A stretch of 60,000 nucleotides of DNA from Acanthaster planci (Eukaryota; Echinodermata; Asteroidea; Valvatida; Acanthasteridae): contig NW_019091426.1 in NCBI RefSeq assembly GCF_001949145.1, forward strand, positions 991,827 through 1,051,826. The letters run 5' to 3'. The notes below the pieces were generated by a model. It saw nothing but the letters and a program-made list of their open reading frames with translations, was not told the DNA's origin and did not search any database. The position numbers and the translations under genes are program-made. Below, piece by piece: positions 12,141-24,800 of the stretch. Position 1 is the first letter of the stretch. Every line of letters begins with the position of its first letter.

Positions 12141-13788
12141 ACTGTACATTAATTAAGGCAGTGATCCAGGCCATCTATAAGCCGTTAACATATACTGTAA
12201 ATCTCCCTATTTCTGTGGGAATATTTCCAGAGAGCATGAAGATTGCAAGAATGATCTTGAAGGGTGCAGTAAAGCATCTCTAGTTGACAATTACAGACCA
12301 ATCTTCTCTGTTCTCTCTTCCTTTTCTAAAATTATGGAACACATTATCTATACACGAACAATACAAACATGATATATTTTCCGACAACCAGTATGGGTTT
12401 AGAGAGAAACACTCAACATCACATGCAATTAGCCATTTAATTGACAAGATAACCAATGATTTAGACACTTCGTTGATTACTATTGGTATCTTCCTGAGCC
12501 TCTCTGAAGCCTTTGATATGGTCAACCACGATATTCTTTTATCAAAACTTGATTATTATGGTATCAGAGGAATGGCTCTGCACTGGTTCAGAAGTTGCCT
12601 CTTTAACCGCCAACTGTGTGTATATATAAATGGTCATCATATCAGGCATGTTATTGTAAAATTTCCTATAGAGTCCCTCTAGGGTCCATTCTTGGGCCCC
12701 TTCTATTTTCGATTTATATTAATGATTTTAGCAAATCTTCTGCCTTGCTTCCTCTATTTTGTTTGCAGACGACAGCAATTTATTTAATAGTCATAATGAT
12801 GTTAATACACTTTTGACACAGTCAATATAGAATTGGAAAAGGTTGCAGTATGGATCAAAGCAAATAAGTTGACAATTAACTTAAAGAAAACCAACTTTGT
12901 GTTATTCAGTAAAAGGTCTTGTCATCTATTCCAGACATATTTAAAGATAATAGTAACATTCAGAAGACTGACTCTACTAAATTTCTGGGAGACTATCATG
13001 GAAAATACCTGTTAATTATATTTGTTCAGTAATATCTAGGAATATAGGAATAATATGTAAATTTGAAATGTATCTTCCAAAAAAACATTTTATTAACATC
13101 ATATAATACTCATACTTATCATATGCCATACTGATCATATGGAATGCTTGCCTGGGGCAGCTGTCGTACTAGCCAGATAGAGAGAGTATACTCAAACTTA
13201 AAAATAAAGGCCTTGCGCATTATTAACTCTACCTCTTTTCAAGAGCACTGCAATCCTCTTTTTCAACAGTGTGAAACTTTTAAAGTCAGTGATATTTATT
13301 ATTTCCAGCTTGGAACCCTTATGCACCAAGTAAATAATACTAAGGTACCTGCGTATATAAATTCAATGTTCATAAAAAATGATAGAATCCATTGCCATTT
13401 TACAAGACAGCTGAGTGAATTTCATCGTTCGTCTGTACGCACTAAACTTGCAATCATAACAGTAAGGCACGAGGGCCCTGAGTTGTGGAACTCGCATCTA
13501 TCATTAAAAACACAACCAATCCATTATTGTTTAAACATGAATGCAAGATGTGTTTACTGAATAGTTGTATGGAAACTGAGTAATTCTCACAGGGTTACAG
13601 GCTGTATTCATCTCTTCTATATTTCTAACTATTGTCTTATGTTAGTATGCGCATGTATGCTAATGTAATGTCTATGTGAATGTAGTATCTCTAAGTGTAG
13701 TAATGCAAGTGGGAGTCCCTACTCGACAAGCTCTGCTTTTTAGGGACTCCTCCCCACCCTTATGTGGAAATAAAGTGAACGTGAACCT
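12141..13788 (+). mobile_element. 5'-truncated non-LTR retrotransposon (LINE, CR1/L2-like)
   Basis: Consecutive frames encode degraded pieces of a LINE reverse transcriptase in the right order. A DNYRPI-type segment lies near 12,288, a GFREKHST segment near 12,394, and the core A motif survives as EAFDMVNHD near 12,507. A PLGSILGPLLF segment lies near 12,676, and the catalytic F-A-D-D box is degraded near 12,765. Further segments lie at 12,850-12,915, and the C-terminal part covers 13,144-13,560. The tail ends with AATAAAGTGAACG. It is flanked by TGAAAAT on both sides (12,134-12,140 and 13,789-13,795). Several frameshifts and stops make it dead, and endonuclease and ORF1 are absent. Confidence 0.88.
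12144..13560 (+). pseudogene. LINE reverse transcriptase remnant
   Basis: This is the coding part of the LINE above, spread over at least four frames by frameshifts. The N-terminal boundary lies in the finger region before the RT core. The Asp pair of the active site is not intact. The C-terminal block (13,144-13,560, 138 codons) keeps the typical line-up of LWN, RALRIIN-like and RHFTR-like words, with small lesions. It is not expected to make protein. Confidence 0.85.
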
Positions 13789-13857
13789 GAAAATGCATTG
13801 CAGAGACCAGAAGTCCCTTCATTAGAGTTAATGCGATACTTCTGGTAGCACCACAGT
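13789..13857 (+). repeat. dispersed repeat, right half (interrupted by LINE)
   Basis: Together with 12,108-12,140 this reconstitutes the repeat seen intact on the minus strand at 4,697-4,790. It runs through GCATTGCAGAGACCAG and ends in TTCTGGTAGCAC. The LINE sits between the two halves. Confidence 0.75.
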
Positions 13858-13942
13858 CGCGCATGCATAGGTCTTTCTTAATATTTATGCAAATTTTATT
13901 TACGGCGACTGAAAACGAGGCTGTAAGGACTCGCGGGTAACG

Positions 13943-14036
13943 ATGGCTGTAAACAGAAGGGATCTCTCCGTGGTTCCCGAGATAACCTCCGAGTTTGTGG
14001 AGGATTATGTAAAAAAGGATCCAAAAGCAGTGGAGC
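13943..14036 (+). CDS. candidate orphan first coding exon
   Basis: ATG at 13,943 follows a GC-richer leader and opens 31 codons (MAVNRRDLSVVPEITSEF, then VEDYVKKDPKAVE) ending in phase 1 at the strong donor GAGC|GTAAGC. The composition (charged, amphipathic) looks coding, unlike the surrounding DNA. I could not find a phase-compatible second exon, and the next 7 kb include an assembly gap (16,435-16,707). I do not recognise the family. It could be a real first exon of an unlisted gene or a chance ORF. Confidence 0.35.
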
Positions 14037-16094
14037 GTAAGCAGTTTATTACGTGGGATTTTATCTGGGACTTATTTGTTGACTATACATGCATACACTG
14101 TTTATGTCCAAGCCCAATATAACGGCTGGTTGTCACCACGATCGAGCAGTTTGAAGACTTTTTTATAAGTACCCAAAGAAGTCATTTTAAAGTTATAATA
14201 GCGGTCCCTCGTTTCGTTTGATATTAACAATCCACTTTTCAGCTGGACGATGTTCTTTGGAAATTGATGAAAGTTAATTTCTGTCAATGATCTTCGTTCG
14301 TGATTGCTACAGCATGATCAATGCTTTGCCATGTTTGCTGACAACGCAGTGTGCCACACAGCCGCGTTTTCAGTTCTGAAGCATAAAATTGGCATAAATA
14401 TTAGAAAGACATATCAAACTCAAGTCATGTGAACATTTTGTATGGTTTTCACTGCAGCAAATCACATTTCACATTATCATATGGGAGGACTGATAGGGCC
14501 ATTTCTTTGATCTTTACTCTGCAGTATTTTTGATCATTTGAAATCATTCAAGCAAGTGGTGATAATTTGACTAAATCTGCACAACCAACAATGTGGCATC
14601 CGCAACGCTTAACTTCAGTTTGACTTGCATTCTGTCACACATGCCACCTTTTTACGATTTGGAGTTAGAACGTCTCTTATTCAATAACGGTTGATTTACT
14701 GCAAACATCTTGCAAGCATAGCAAACAAATACAACTGGATTATGCATATCGTCGATGGAATATTCATGCACTTCCAAATTGTGCACAAATTTAAATTGGG
14801 CTTTGGATGAATAAATATAGTTTCCATATGTAAAACTTTATGCAGTTTGTAGTACATGTACAACACGTGCAATGCAATAATTATAATGTGTACACAGATG
14901 GTGACAAATGGGGACATCCGGAAATGCCTTAGCTTTAGCACAAGTCTGTTCCCGTTTGTAAAACTTAAATGAGTCGACTAAAGACAAATGATTGAGAACA
15001 ACTATCAAAACAAAATTGAAAATAAGTTTAGAAAATAAATTAAAGGAGTTAAATAAATCATTAATTCCATTTCATAGTGTACTGTCATTTTACTGTTTGG
15101 TACGTTTTAACATTAATAATTGCGTCTGTCAGTATCAGTAACAAGCATTGTCATGGGACGCTGGTGCGAAAAGCTATTGGCAGCACACATATCTGTGCAT
15201 GTATGCTGTGCACAAAGTCAAAGGGTTACAGAAATAGAAAACATTTAGTTTGCGTGAAGTATTTTAAAATAACAATAAATACGTAACTATTTCAAAAACA
15301 TCATAAACTTTAATGTTTACCCCATTGGGCCTACATGTAATTGTGACCGCAAAATGAATAAAAAGATCCTGCGTTTCCCCGCCCAAGAATATCCTTTTGT
15401 CCGTTTGAGCTCTGTAACCCTTTAACATCCGTTCACTGCTCTTGTACACGTCAATGGGATTTGGTGAAAAATTAAATAGAGAAAATTCTGGCAAGGCATA
15501 AAATGCATGCAGCATGCGGTAATGATTATCTAAAAATAATTTCATTGGGCCTACTGATGAATTTCGACATCTGTTTAACAAATTTGGGAAGTAACTTTTA
15601 TTCTAAAATTATCCTTTGACTTGAACTTCCTAACAGCCTCGGATCATTTACTAGTCTCATGAGTGACCTCTACCAGACGATACCAAAGAGACAGCTACCT
15701 TTGGAATTGCTGACTACGCCCAGGTAATCCGCCCCGACTTGCAGTGCGCCCTCACGAGGAGGGGAGGTTGGGGAATTTTTTCAACTGGGCTCGTGCACAC
15801 GCGCAGACCATTCAGTCAAATGGAAATTGTTCCCAGCACGTTCTGCGTCTAACATTCCCGAACTTGTTCGTGCAAGCAGTAAATTTCCACCAAAGGCCAG
15901 TCATTGCTATGAAACTTGACACTCCGCCTTATTTCCGCCCAGGGCAGATTTTAATCTCGTTCTTCAAGAAGATTGAGTTGCCTGCACGGAGAAGCAAAAA
16001 TGGCTACAAATCAAGCTGATACATGTAACATGAAACTTGCCATACTATTAAATTTCCATTCGCGAGTTAACACAACAATTTATAGACTTGAAAT

Positions 16095-16249
16095 CAAGTC
16101 GGTAATTGGCTGGGTGTAGACCACCTCGCTCGCGATGGGTACGCGGTGCACTTGCGGTTCGGGGGGAGCAGTTTAATAATACGCGGGACCGGTCAGTGCT
16201 GCCTCGCTCCCCAATGATGCCTGTCTGACGGTGCCCAATTACCGACTTG
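16095..16249. repeat. short inverted repeat (15-bp arms)
   Basis: CAAGTCGGTAATTGG at 16,095-16,109 is the exact reverse complement of 16,235-16,249. The enclosed 125 bp is CpG-rich. It could be a MITE remnant. No target duplication was identified. Confidence 0.6.
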
Positions 16250-16434
16250 AAACACCTGCAAGCCCTAAAGTTTGTGCACAACATAATTATGGGCTTACTA
16301 CCAAAACTGGACGGAGCACACAGATTGGCTATGAATCCCGATAATATGAATATTTATTTTGGACAGTTTGATTGATCAGTTGAACGAACAACAACCATAG
16401 TCTCGCTCATTGAAGAGGGTGTTTACATTATCCT

Positions 16435-16707
16435 NNNNNNNNNNNNNNNNNNNNNNNNNNNNNNNNNNNNNNNNNNNNNNNNNNNNNNNNNNNNNNNNNN
16501 NNNNNNNNNNNNNNNNNNNNNNNNNNNNNNNNNNNNNNNNNNNNNNNNNNNNNNNNNNNNNNNNNNNNNNNNNNNNNNNNNNNNNNNNNNNNNNNNNNNN
16601 NNNNNNNNNNNNNNNNNNNNNNNNNNNNNNNNNNNNNNNNNNNNNNNNNNNNNNNNNNNNNNNNNNNNNNNNNNNNNNNNNNNNNNNNNNNNNNNNNNNN
16701 NNNNNNN
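16435..16707. other. assembly gap (273 N)
   Basis: This is a continuous run of N. It may hide an exon of the orphan gene starting at 13,943 or part of the repeat block to its right. Confidence 0.99.
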
Positions 16708-16901
16708 ATGTCATTGGTTAACCCACAAAAAATTGAAAAGAAATTGAAAGATAAGTGACCAGACAAGAATTTCATTTGTGTTTCAGAAATCTCAGGGATG
16801 TTGGCGTGCATGCTATTGGGCCCTGAACGGTGCTGATTTTACACTTTTTTCAATGAGGCTCGAATTAGTGGACTGGACCCTTAGCGCGCGTTCGTCAACA
16901 G

Positions 16902-17015
16902 CCGCTCGAAATCAAAGCGAAGAGCGACCTCACGCGGTCTGAAAAATATGCAAATCAGCTAAATCAGGACGACCGCCTTGGTGTGGCGCAACCGTCCGCT
17001 GAAGCCCATAAGTTT
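16902..17015 (+). pseudogene. unidentified coding segment, inverted copy 1
   Basis: After an acceptor-like CAACAG the plus strand encodes LEIKAKSDLTRSEKYANQ, then LNQDDRLG and a diverged tail. The same peptide with a few substitutions is encoded on the minus strand at 17,633-17,817. Both copies are preceded by AG acceptor-like dinucleotides. I do not recognise the family. The tail here lacks the continuation seen in copy 2, so this is probably a broken copy. Confidence 0.45.
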
Positions 17016-17242
17016 AATGTTTTTCTCTACTTTTGCGCTAGATTTCTAGCGCACGTCCTCGTTGCGAACATGAATAGATGCAGGCTGCGATGAGTGCAGA
17101 GTGACCGATCTCAGCTAAGTAAACATTATGCATAGCATAATGCATCAACGTTAATGTAAAATGGTGGATCTTGCAAGACGACTGCAGTACCACGAGTTGT
17201 CTTGTTGCCTGTATTCCGCTTCAGATAAATTAATGTTAATTA

Positions 17243-17380
17243 ATGGGTGATTTTCGTGCTAAGCAGCGGCAAGCCTTAGAATACTTTTTGTGGGGTCGAG
17301 ACGTTTTCGTGAATTTGCCGACGGACAACGGGAAATCTGTTATTTTTCAGGCTGGACCTTTCTACTCGGAGCTAAAATTT
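17243..17380 (+). pseudogene. RecQ-like helicase fragment
   Basis: The segment encodes FRAKQRQALEYFLWGRDVFV followed by NLPTDNGKSVIFQA, matching the start of the DEAD/RecQ-type helicase core: the Q-x2-A region then Walker A. Walker A normally reads PTGxGKS, and the first Gly is replaced by Asp here. Homology fades after about 40 codons, and no motif Ia, DExH or VI follows. RecQ-like ORFs of this type are common as multicopy, often mobile-element-linked genes in invertebrates. This piece is a truncated relic lying between the two inverted coding segments. Confidence 0.65.
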
Positions 17381-17632
17381 AATTGTCATTTAATTTGCCA
17401 ATTCAAAACTGGAGGTCGCCGCCGACTGATGAAGCCAGATAGCGATTGTCCACTAATTTAAATCGTTGGAATATAAATCGGTCACAATCAATAAAGCAAA
17501 GCCAGGCGAACTCGACTCTGATCAACTGGCAAAACAAATATTGTTGACTTGTTATGTACATGATATGTACATGTATAGCCACGTGTTCGTTCAGTTAACA
17601 TTTCACCCTACGACAGATTTGACTGCACTTAC

Positions 17633-17817
17633 CGTGGGCCACTCCAAAAGCGTATTTAAAACATCGGCTCTTGCTTTAGCATAATGAGCACCGCCAAATT
17701 CGGCTTCCGCGGTTGCACCAAGGCGTTCGTCCTGGTTCAACTGATTTGCATATTTCTTAGACAGTTTGAGGTCGCTCTTCGCCTTGATTTCGAGCGACTG
17801 GTGCGCGTTGCGCTGCG
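17633..17817 (-). pseudogene. unidentified coding segment, inverted copy 2
   Basis: On the minus strand, after acceptor-like GTCGCAG, the frame encodes LEIKAKSDLKLSKKYANQ, then LNQDERLGATAEAEFGG and AHYAKARADVLNTLLEWPT. It then meets a strong donor CCCACG|GTAAGT. Splice-like borders on both sides and a biased, charged composition suggest an internal exon of a gene or mobile element. A stop codon lies upstream (about 17,850) and downstream in the same frame. Labelled as pseudogene for want of a linked gene model; it may be a live exon. Confidence 0.45.
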
Positions 17818-18059
17818 CTGCGACGAATGACGAACGCGTTGACCAAGGCTAGCATGCACAGGGGTCGTGGGCCAACGTACGCCGAAACCCGGTACTGAAC
17901 AGCCCATGAGCAAGGGTAGAGTCGGTGTGGCATGCTGGACAGTGGATCGCGGGCAACACTGAGTGAACGGGCTCCGCATTAATTGAAAAAAGCGTATGGA
18001 CGACACTGACACGACCGACTGACAATTTGATTTCAAGTCTAAACAACTGACTGCAAAGC

Positions 18060-21000
18060 CAATTTACAGATTGTGTATTTTGAGTATCTACCATCAAATT
18101 TGCCATGCAGTTCTTCAAATGTCAAGTTAAAGCTTGCTTTTCGTGTATTCTCCACATAAAATATTGCTTTAAAAGAGTTTCCCGTGCTTCACTACCTTGC
18201 CATACGCAAAGCTGTGAGCAAGCGAGAGGCAGGACCTCTGGTCACTTCATTATTTTCATTTGAATGTGCAGAGAGCAATGTTGTTTCTCTCTGAAAAAGA
18301 TCCTAAAAGTGAATGCGTGGTGATGGCACTTTGGCTGTTAACGTAAAAAGTTTGCCTTACTTTCATGGGAACGCTGATAAATAGAAAATGCTGAGTACCA
18401 GTCCGGGGTAACTTATAAAGTTGCATATTGGCTGGTAACCCAATTGTGCTAAGTCAATATTTTCTGTGCCTAGCAAATTTGTGTGCCAGTGATATCAATT
18501 TAGCTTTTGTGTACCGGATGGAAATCGTATGGTTTGCCCTTACACCGGTATCTTCCAGTAAAATCAAGTTATCAATGACTACAATTTTTTTCTTTTATGC
18601 AAAGTAGGTTTTACTGTAAAACTGCACCTGACCTGACCTATTTCAGACTCAATAAAAGAGTTTTCCCATAAAAAGAGAGGAATTTTATGTTTCACTGACC
18701 CCCTGCTATTTAAATTTAACCACTTGCTCATCTGGAGTGGAATAACCAGTGGTGAAGGGGAGCGTACAAAATTTTACATTAGATCTCGTAATTGAGATAT
18801 CATACCTCTCATAAGATAAATTTTCTTTTCAGGATTGAATTGTTAATTGTGCCCGCTGGTGTTGTATGTCTGTTGATGTTCACCACAAAAAATAAATACA
18901 GCGCCCCCATCGAAAGAAGCACGGCTCAAACTACTGTGACAGGCATCGCTGGTCTTACATCGCGTCTAGGGCCAAATCGTTGGATTTTTGTGATCCCGTA
19001 AGGTTTTACAATAAGACACGTCATAATCAGGAGGGATCATAGAGATATTTCTATAAATCACGAATTTGGGACTGGTAGTTTCCAATTTGGGGTATTTCTT
19101 TCACAAAAAGCCTCAACCTGTGGGCCTATTTTGGATATAATATGAGGCGGGCAGCTACATATGAGCCGGAGCGCAAAGTTTTACTACTATTTTGGGGGTA
19201 TCTTCAAGGAAAGGCAAATAAAAAAATCGCGTGGCTAACCCTGATAAAATTGAAACGAAAAGTGATCTTTTGGCCATAATCTTGAATTTCCAGTGCAATA
19301 CCGGAGGCTAACCTCTTCCCAAGAGTCAACAGGCGGCGCTGTTTCGGTCCGATTTTGCACTCTTTTCTATGGGCGCGTATTTGGTGTGGTGCAACGCCTA
19401 GCCTTTTGGGGTTGCCGTTTTGTGGATCAAGTTAAACTGACCGATCTGAAATCCCGACATCGGACCCAACCTGACAAAAATTGGCGAAACGGATTTGAAA
19501 CTGAATCTGCCATTAGATGAACTCCAACTTATCCACGATTTGGGTCGGGTCGGGTTGCACAACATGACTAAGCCGTTGTTGAGAACTCAACTTTGTCGTG
19601 CAAACCAATATTAGATTTAACATCCTAATAAATCTATCTCTATATTCTCCATTAAGTGCAAATTAACAAGCTTATCCTGAAATGGAATGTATTTTATTTG
19701 AAGTATGATATCTCGGGTTCAGGATTTAATGTTAAATGTACGCTACAATGAACTGACGCAAAGGAAAATGCACTATAACTTACATTTTTACACGCCGACT
19801 CTGCAATAATGCTTAGTATGACCAAATTATTGACCATATATCCGGATATCCCGTTGTCATTAATTATTTCGGAACTAAGTAGTTGTACACTTTGCACCAA
19901 ATTGGTAATTTATTTAGTTTTCTCCTGACGCAGTATCATATCACTTCAATCCACGTCCTTTAATTTCTATGCTCGGGAAATCGTTGGTTTGCCTTAAGAT
20001 CCTGTGGCTGATCGACCATCTCAGTAGGCCTACATAAACGAGACACACGGCCACAGATTGTCAGTGAACTTCTCGAAAATAGAACAACAACAACAACAAC
20101 ACACTATATACATGTTGCTAGCGTGTTTGTGACCAATATGTGTTTCAAATGATATGCTTTATAGCTGTAAGGAATGAAAAATCATTGTAGAATACTGTTT
20201 TCTTCGCATTTCTCGGGGGGGGGGTACCGCAATATAATCGTATCACCGTCAATGAAAGAAACGAAGTTACGTTGTGAACTTTCAAAACATTCCCTTTTGG
20301 ACTGAGTTAGACATTTACACGGAGTTTTTTCGTATAGCCTCAATGACCTGGTTCACACTGAGATAATCAAGAGTATAAAGCCCCTTCATCTGCGTACCGA
20401 GCCGTGACTCATTGGACTCTCCGACATTTTAGATTTTCAGAAGTGATGAGCCAATTTTTGGCAGGATATTTCTCTTTTAGGTCAGGTAATTTTTCAGTTT
20501 CTATATATTGATATTCTAGCAAATATTTTCCAAAGCCTTTTTCCAAGTTGAATTTTTAAAGAAGTGAATGAACGAAAAGATATTACAAATTCTAAAATCT
20601 TAGCGCGTTATTTTTCCTATCCAAGGCCGGAAGCGCGCCATCACGGCTTTCAGGCCGCAGATTTAAATACCCGGTACTTCTCGCGCAGTTCTCCCGCCCG
20701 AAATTTCCCATGGCCCACGAGTACAGTGGAAGGGGATGGGCTCTTGCCGGTGCCAAGATTTCAACCAGACACTATCCATAAGCTCACAATAAAGGATGAA
20801 AAATACGAATTCAATTTCAAATAATTTCGTTCATAATTTAAGATGATCTCGTCATATACATATTTATCTTTTTTTTCGCTTCCGTTCCTTTTGGAAGCAA
20901 GCATTTGACACTGTTGTAATTCATAGGCCTACTTCAGTCACGTACCGTCCTTCCGAGTCACGCGCTTAGTCAGTAGAACCAGAACGGATTGTGTATGTAT

Positions 21001-21881
21001 GGTATACATGTAATGTGCCATGATGACCCATCAACCTTGACGTTGTAAAATTAGCATACAATGCCAACGGCTTAATTTTCAAATAAACCGTTTCGGTTTT
21101 CAAGACGTTGAGCTGAACGCCGATGGCAACCAGCGTTTACATTGAACTGTAAACCGTTACATGAAAACGCATGATTTAAATATCTGCCCCGAAGAGGCCT
21201 ACCGAAGTGCTTTTTTAAGTCATGAAACGAAATTTGACAAGTCCCCAAGCGCCCCTGGTAACGCAGCTGGACGCCAACCCAGGGCAGGGGTTTTCCTGCG
21301 GTAAACAGATATATGACGTAGTGCCAGCTGGAAGGATTCCCCTTTTTGATTGGTCAGAGTATTTAGACTCTGTCGCCGTGCAGTTCTATTGGTTTTCCGG
21401 TAATACTGTCACGCTGCCCGTGCATGATCGCTGTTGTTTGTCATAAAACACCAAAGGAATGTACCATTAAAAATAGGTGTTAAACTTTTTCTTATATTTC
21501 GTTTGTATCACTTTTCAAAACAAAGAGATGACATTACGCGTAATTTAAAATATAAAAGATTTTGTTTTTAATAATTTTGGAGTCCCATGTTGCGGTTTAT
21601 TCATTTGTGTTTAGATAATAGTATTCAATTTTGTTATTTGAAAATACTTAACCCTCGATGACATATTAGTTTAGCCCAAATATTAAATCGAAAGCAGTTT
21701 TTTGCTCAATGTGCCTACGTGCTATGCAGCGAGAAGTGACGTGTAGTGCACTATCCCTGTGGATTGCCAATCCATTGTGAGGATTTCGCAAGAGTTAGGT
21801 GGATTCCTGAAATGAAGTCTGTTCTAAGGAATGCTGAAATTCGCCATTTCTAGCTGATCAAGCTTAGCTGCAAGTGCCAAA
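18060..21881. other. non-coding stretch upstream of MYLIP
   Basis: No exon is recognised. It contains an AAC trinucleotide run near 20,085-20,100 and a poly-G run near 20,214-20,225. The region just before 21,882 should hold the MYLIP promoter and 5' UTR, but no TATA box or defined element is evident. Confidence 0.55.
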
Positions 21882-24800
21882 ATGATTGTGCTCGTAAAGA
21901 AACCGGACCAGAGCATCTGCGAGATTGAAGTAACCCCCAAATCGTTGGGACAAGAATGCCTTGACCAGGTAAGCGATCGTTGTGCTTCCAATCAGCTGAT
22001 TTGAAATTAAAGGTGCCAGTGTTAGCCATTGTTCGAATTCCCTTTTCACTACGATTAATACGATCTTTGTGTTTGTCCAGTTTCTGTTATCTTTCATACC
22101 TAGAAGTTCGTCTCTGTCATGTTTGTGGAGAATGGTAAAGATATTAAAGTAAAATCCTTCTCATCTTTTTGATTTCAAAAAGCTTATTTACAGATCCTGC
22201 ACAGACAATGCAGATGGAATAATATATTGGCCAAAATCAGGATTTTAAATGAAACACGGGAAATTGCGTCAAAGTTAACTTTAGCATAAGAAGCACTAAC
22301 GTGACTAATGTTAGTCTTAATCATGTTCTGACATGATACACCGACCATGCTGATGCGACAGTTCTAGAACATCAGCAATTGTCAGGCTAAGTTCTAAATT
22401 TGTATGTCTTTGTAACAGGATAGATTGATTTAATGAATAAGTAGAATCCCATAACACCAATTGTAATGCCAGTCATACTTATCATGGTATTTGTCTGAAA
22501 ATCAAATTTTGAAAATAATGTTAACACCAGCCACAAGTCCTTTGGCAAAATAGGCATATCTGGTCATTTTGTCGCTGGCAGTTGAAGGGAAGTGCCAAAA
22601 GGCATAGAATTAATGTTATTTCTTCAAATAATTTTTTTTTCTTGACCATTGTTCTGTTTTCTGAGGAGAAAATAAGTTAGGTGCTACAAATTTACATAGT
22701 AAAATATTGTGGTATATGTATTAAATGAATTGCTATATTTGCCAGAAGATTTATGTCCATGTGTAAAACATTTTGACATGTTTGAGACCACTGAAGACGA
22801 TGCAGTACATTAGTACACAGTCCATTTGCATGATATGCAACATATTGGGTGCGCTGTGAAGTTTTGATTTCAAATGTTCCCCTCTATTAAACTTCATCCT
22901 CCTGACCTTTTGAACACTTGATGAGTGTTTGGGATACTCCTGTGATGCTGTTGCTCTAAACCTGAACCATATATGAATATGCCTGCCGAAAGTGATGGCG
23001 CTGGTAATGAGGAACTATTGAAAATGATCCACGACTGTTCGGGTCAGTCTTACATGAAAAGTGGGGGTTTGTTTCCCTGTAAATTGGTCTCTATAAAAGC
23101 ACGCCATTCGGACGCAGAAATTGTGAACATTTTCTGTTAAAAGTTATCCAGAACATAAATTGTTTCTCTGCATTTATTTGGTTTTTGTTCTCTTCATGAG
23201 ATTAGCTGATTTTGTTGTAAATTACATTCCATGTAGGGCTTTGCCATCACAAAGTGCCTTGTTCTCTGTTTTTTTTTATTTTTTGGTTTTTTGCTTTGGT
23301 TTTTTCTTGTTTCCGAGTTGGACGGCTGTTTTTTGTTCATGCTATAACACATAAAAGAGGAATTACAGGTACGCCGTACACAATACACTCTGCTTGGTAA
23401 TTTAATGAATTTAGACGTGTTTGTAAATTTAATATTGCTGGAATATGAAGTTTATAAGTCTTGCATTTGAGAAATGTATTTCGAATTGTTCATAAAAGTC
23501 TCTTGCTCCTTTCTGAAAAGGTCTGTCAGAAACTAGGGACAATTGAAGGTGACTACTTTGGGTTGCAGTTTACAAGGAAGAACGTTAGTGATCCGATGTG
23601 GCTCAACCTCCGAAATCCCATCAACTCGCAGGTGACCGGATCATCACCTCTCAGACTACAACTTCGTGTCAAGTTCCACGTCCAGCCACATCTCATCTTG
23701 CAAGAAGTTACAAGGTACATGTAGAATCGTTTTGTCATTGAAATGCCTTAAAATCCACTGATGTTACCTTATCAGTTGCCACTGAAGTTAGCAATTCTCT
23801 GTGGGAAGACGGTAAGTTAACATGGACAGTTACCCCTGTTTTCATAAGTTGTACAGTGGATGGTAAACCAAATGCCATTAATTGATATTGATGAAAGTTT
23901 GTCAGATAACAGTCGAATCTGTTCATTGGCTTACATTGACATCTGGTATCCTCAGAGTCTGTAGTTGGTTCACTTATTAAAGGAAATTGGACTAGGACCA
24001 AGATGTGAGTTCCTGGATTTTTGCACTGCGGCTTCATTTATGCCAGTTGTGGTTTCTAGCTGTACATCATTTACTTCCATCTGCTTAATATTGCTTCAGA
24101 GTTGTCAGCTGCATAATACATTCTTTTCTCGCCATGTTTCTACCATAGTTGTAAACTTGTGTTATCTGCTGCTCATGCTAAAAAAATAATTTCATGGATG
24201 TGCTGGAAAAGGAGACAGTGCTTTGCTCACAAGTTACCTGCATTGCACAGCAAGATGAAATACACAGCTGTACAGTGATTGCTCAATACCATGACGTGTC
24301 CTTGAGAATGGCAGGGGATTTTGTTATGTTGGTCACCTGATTAAAGCGGGCTTGTCACAACACGAACCCGCAAACCCGCAGACCGCACATTGAATGGTGT
24401 TTGTTCACTGTGTTAACACTTGGGCCATTTGTAATTTGACAGGGGCTCAATTCAAAATTTCAACATTCATCTTTCTGAAGAGGAGAAAGAATCACTTGGA
24501 AAGAATTGAAACTTGAAAAGATGTATCATTTTGGAAGGAAGAGTCTTTCATTTTGGAAAGAAGAGTCTTGCATGTGCTGCTTTCGCAGTTCCATACTGAG
24601 GCATTGTTGTTAGTCATTGTACTGAAGACTGAAGATTGTACACATTTAACTGGTGTGAGTGCACATGAGGCATTCCTCTATGAAAAATTCAAATTTGCTC
24701 AACTTTGAATTTCTACTTTGAATAGACAGTTTTAACCGCAGTCAAGAGAATGCCAAGTTCAACTCAAACCACAAGCACAGTATTGGAATTTTTACGCGAG

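Larger units (their letters stand above)
14037..16890. other. non-coding stretch
   Basis: No gene is supported. A 15-bp perfect inverted repeat spans 16,095-16,249, and an assembly gap begins at 16,435. The open segment at 15,636-15,723 has splice-like borders but the wrong phase to join the exon at 13,943. Confidence 0.55.

Noticed and set aside
15636-15723. Open segment with AG...GT borders as possible exon 2 for the exon at 13,943
   Set aside because: Its open frame needs phase 2, but the upstream exon ends in phase 1. Joining them gives an early stop.
16797-16840. Good acceptor followed by 13 open codons and a stop
   Set aside because: It is too short to tell from chance and has no compatible upstream exon.
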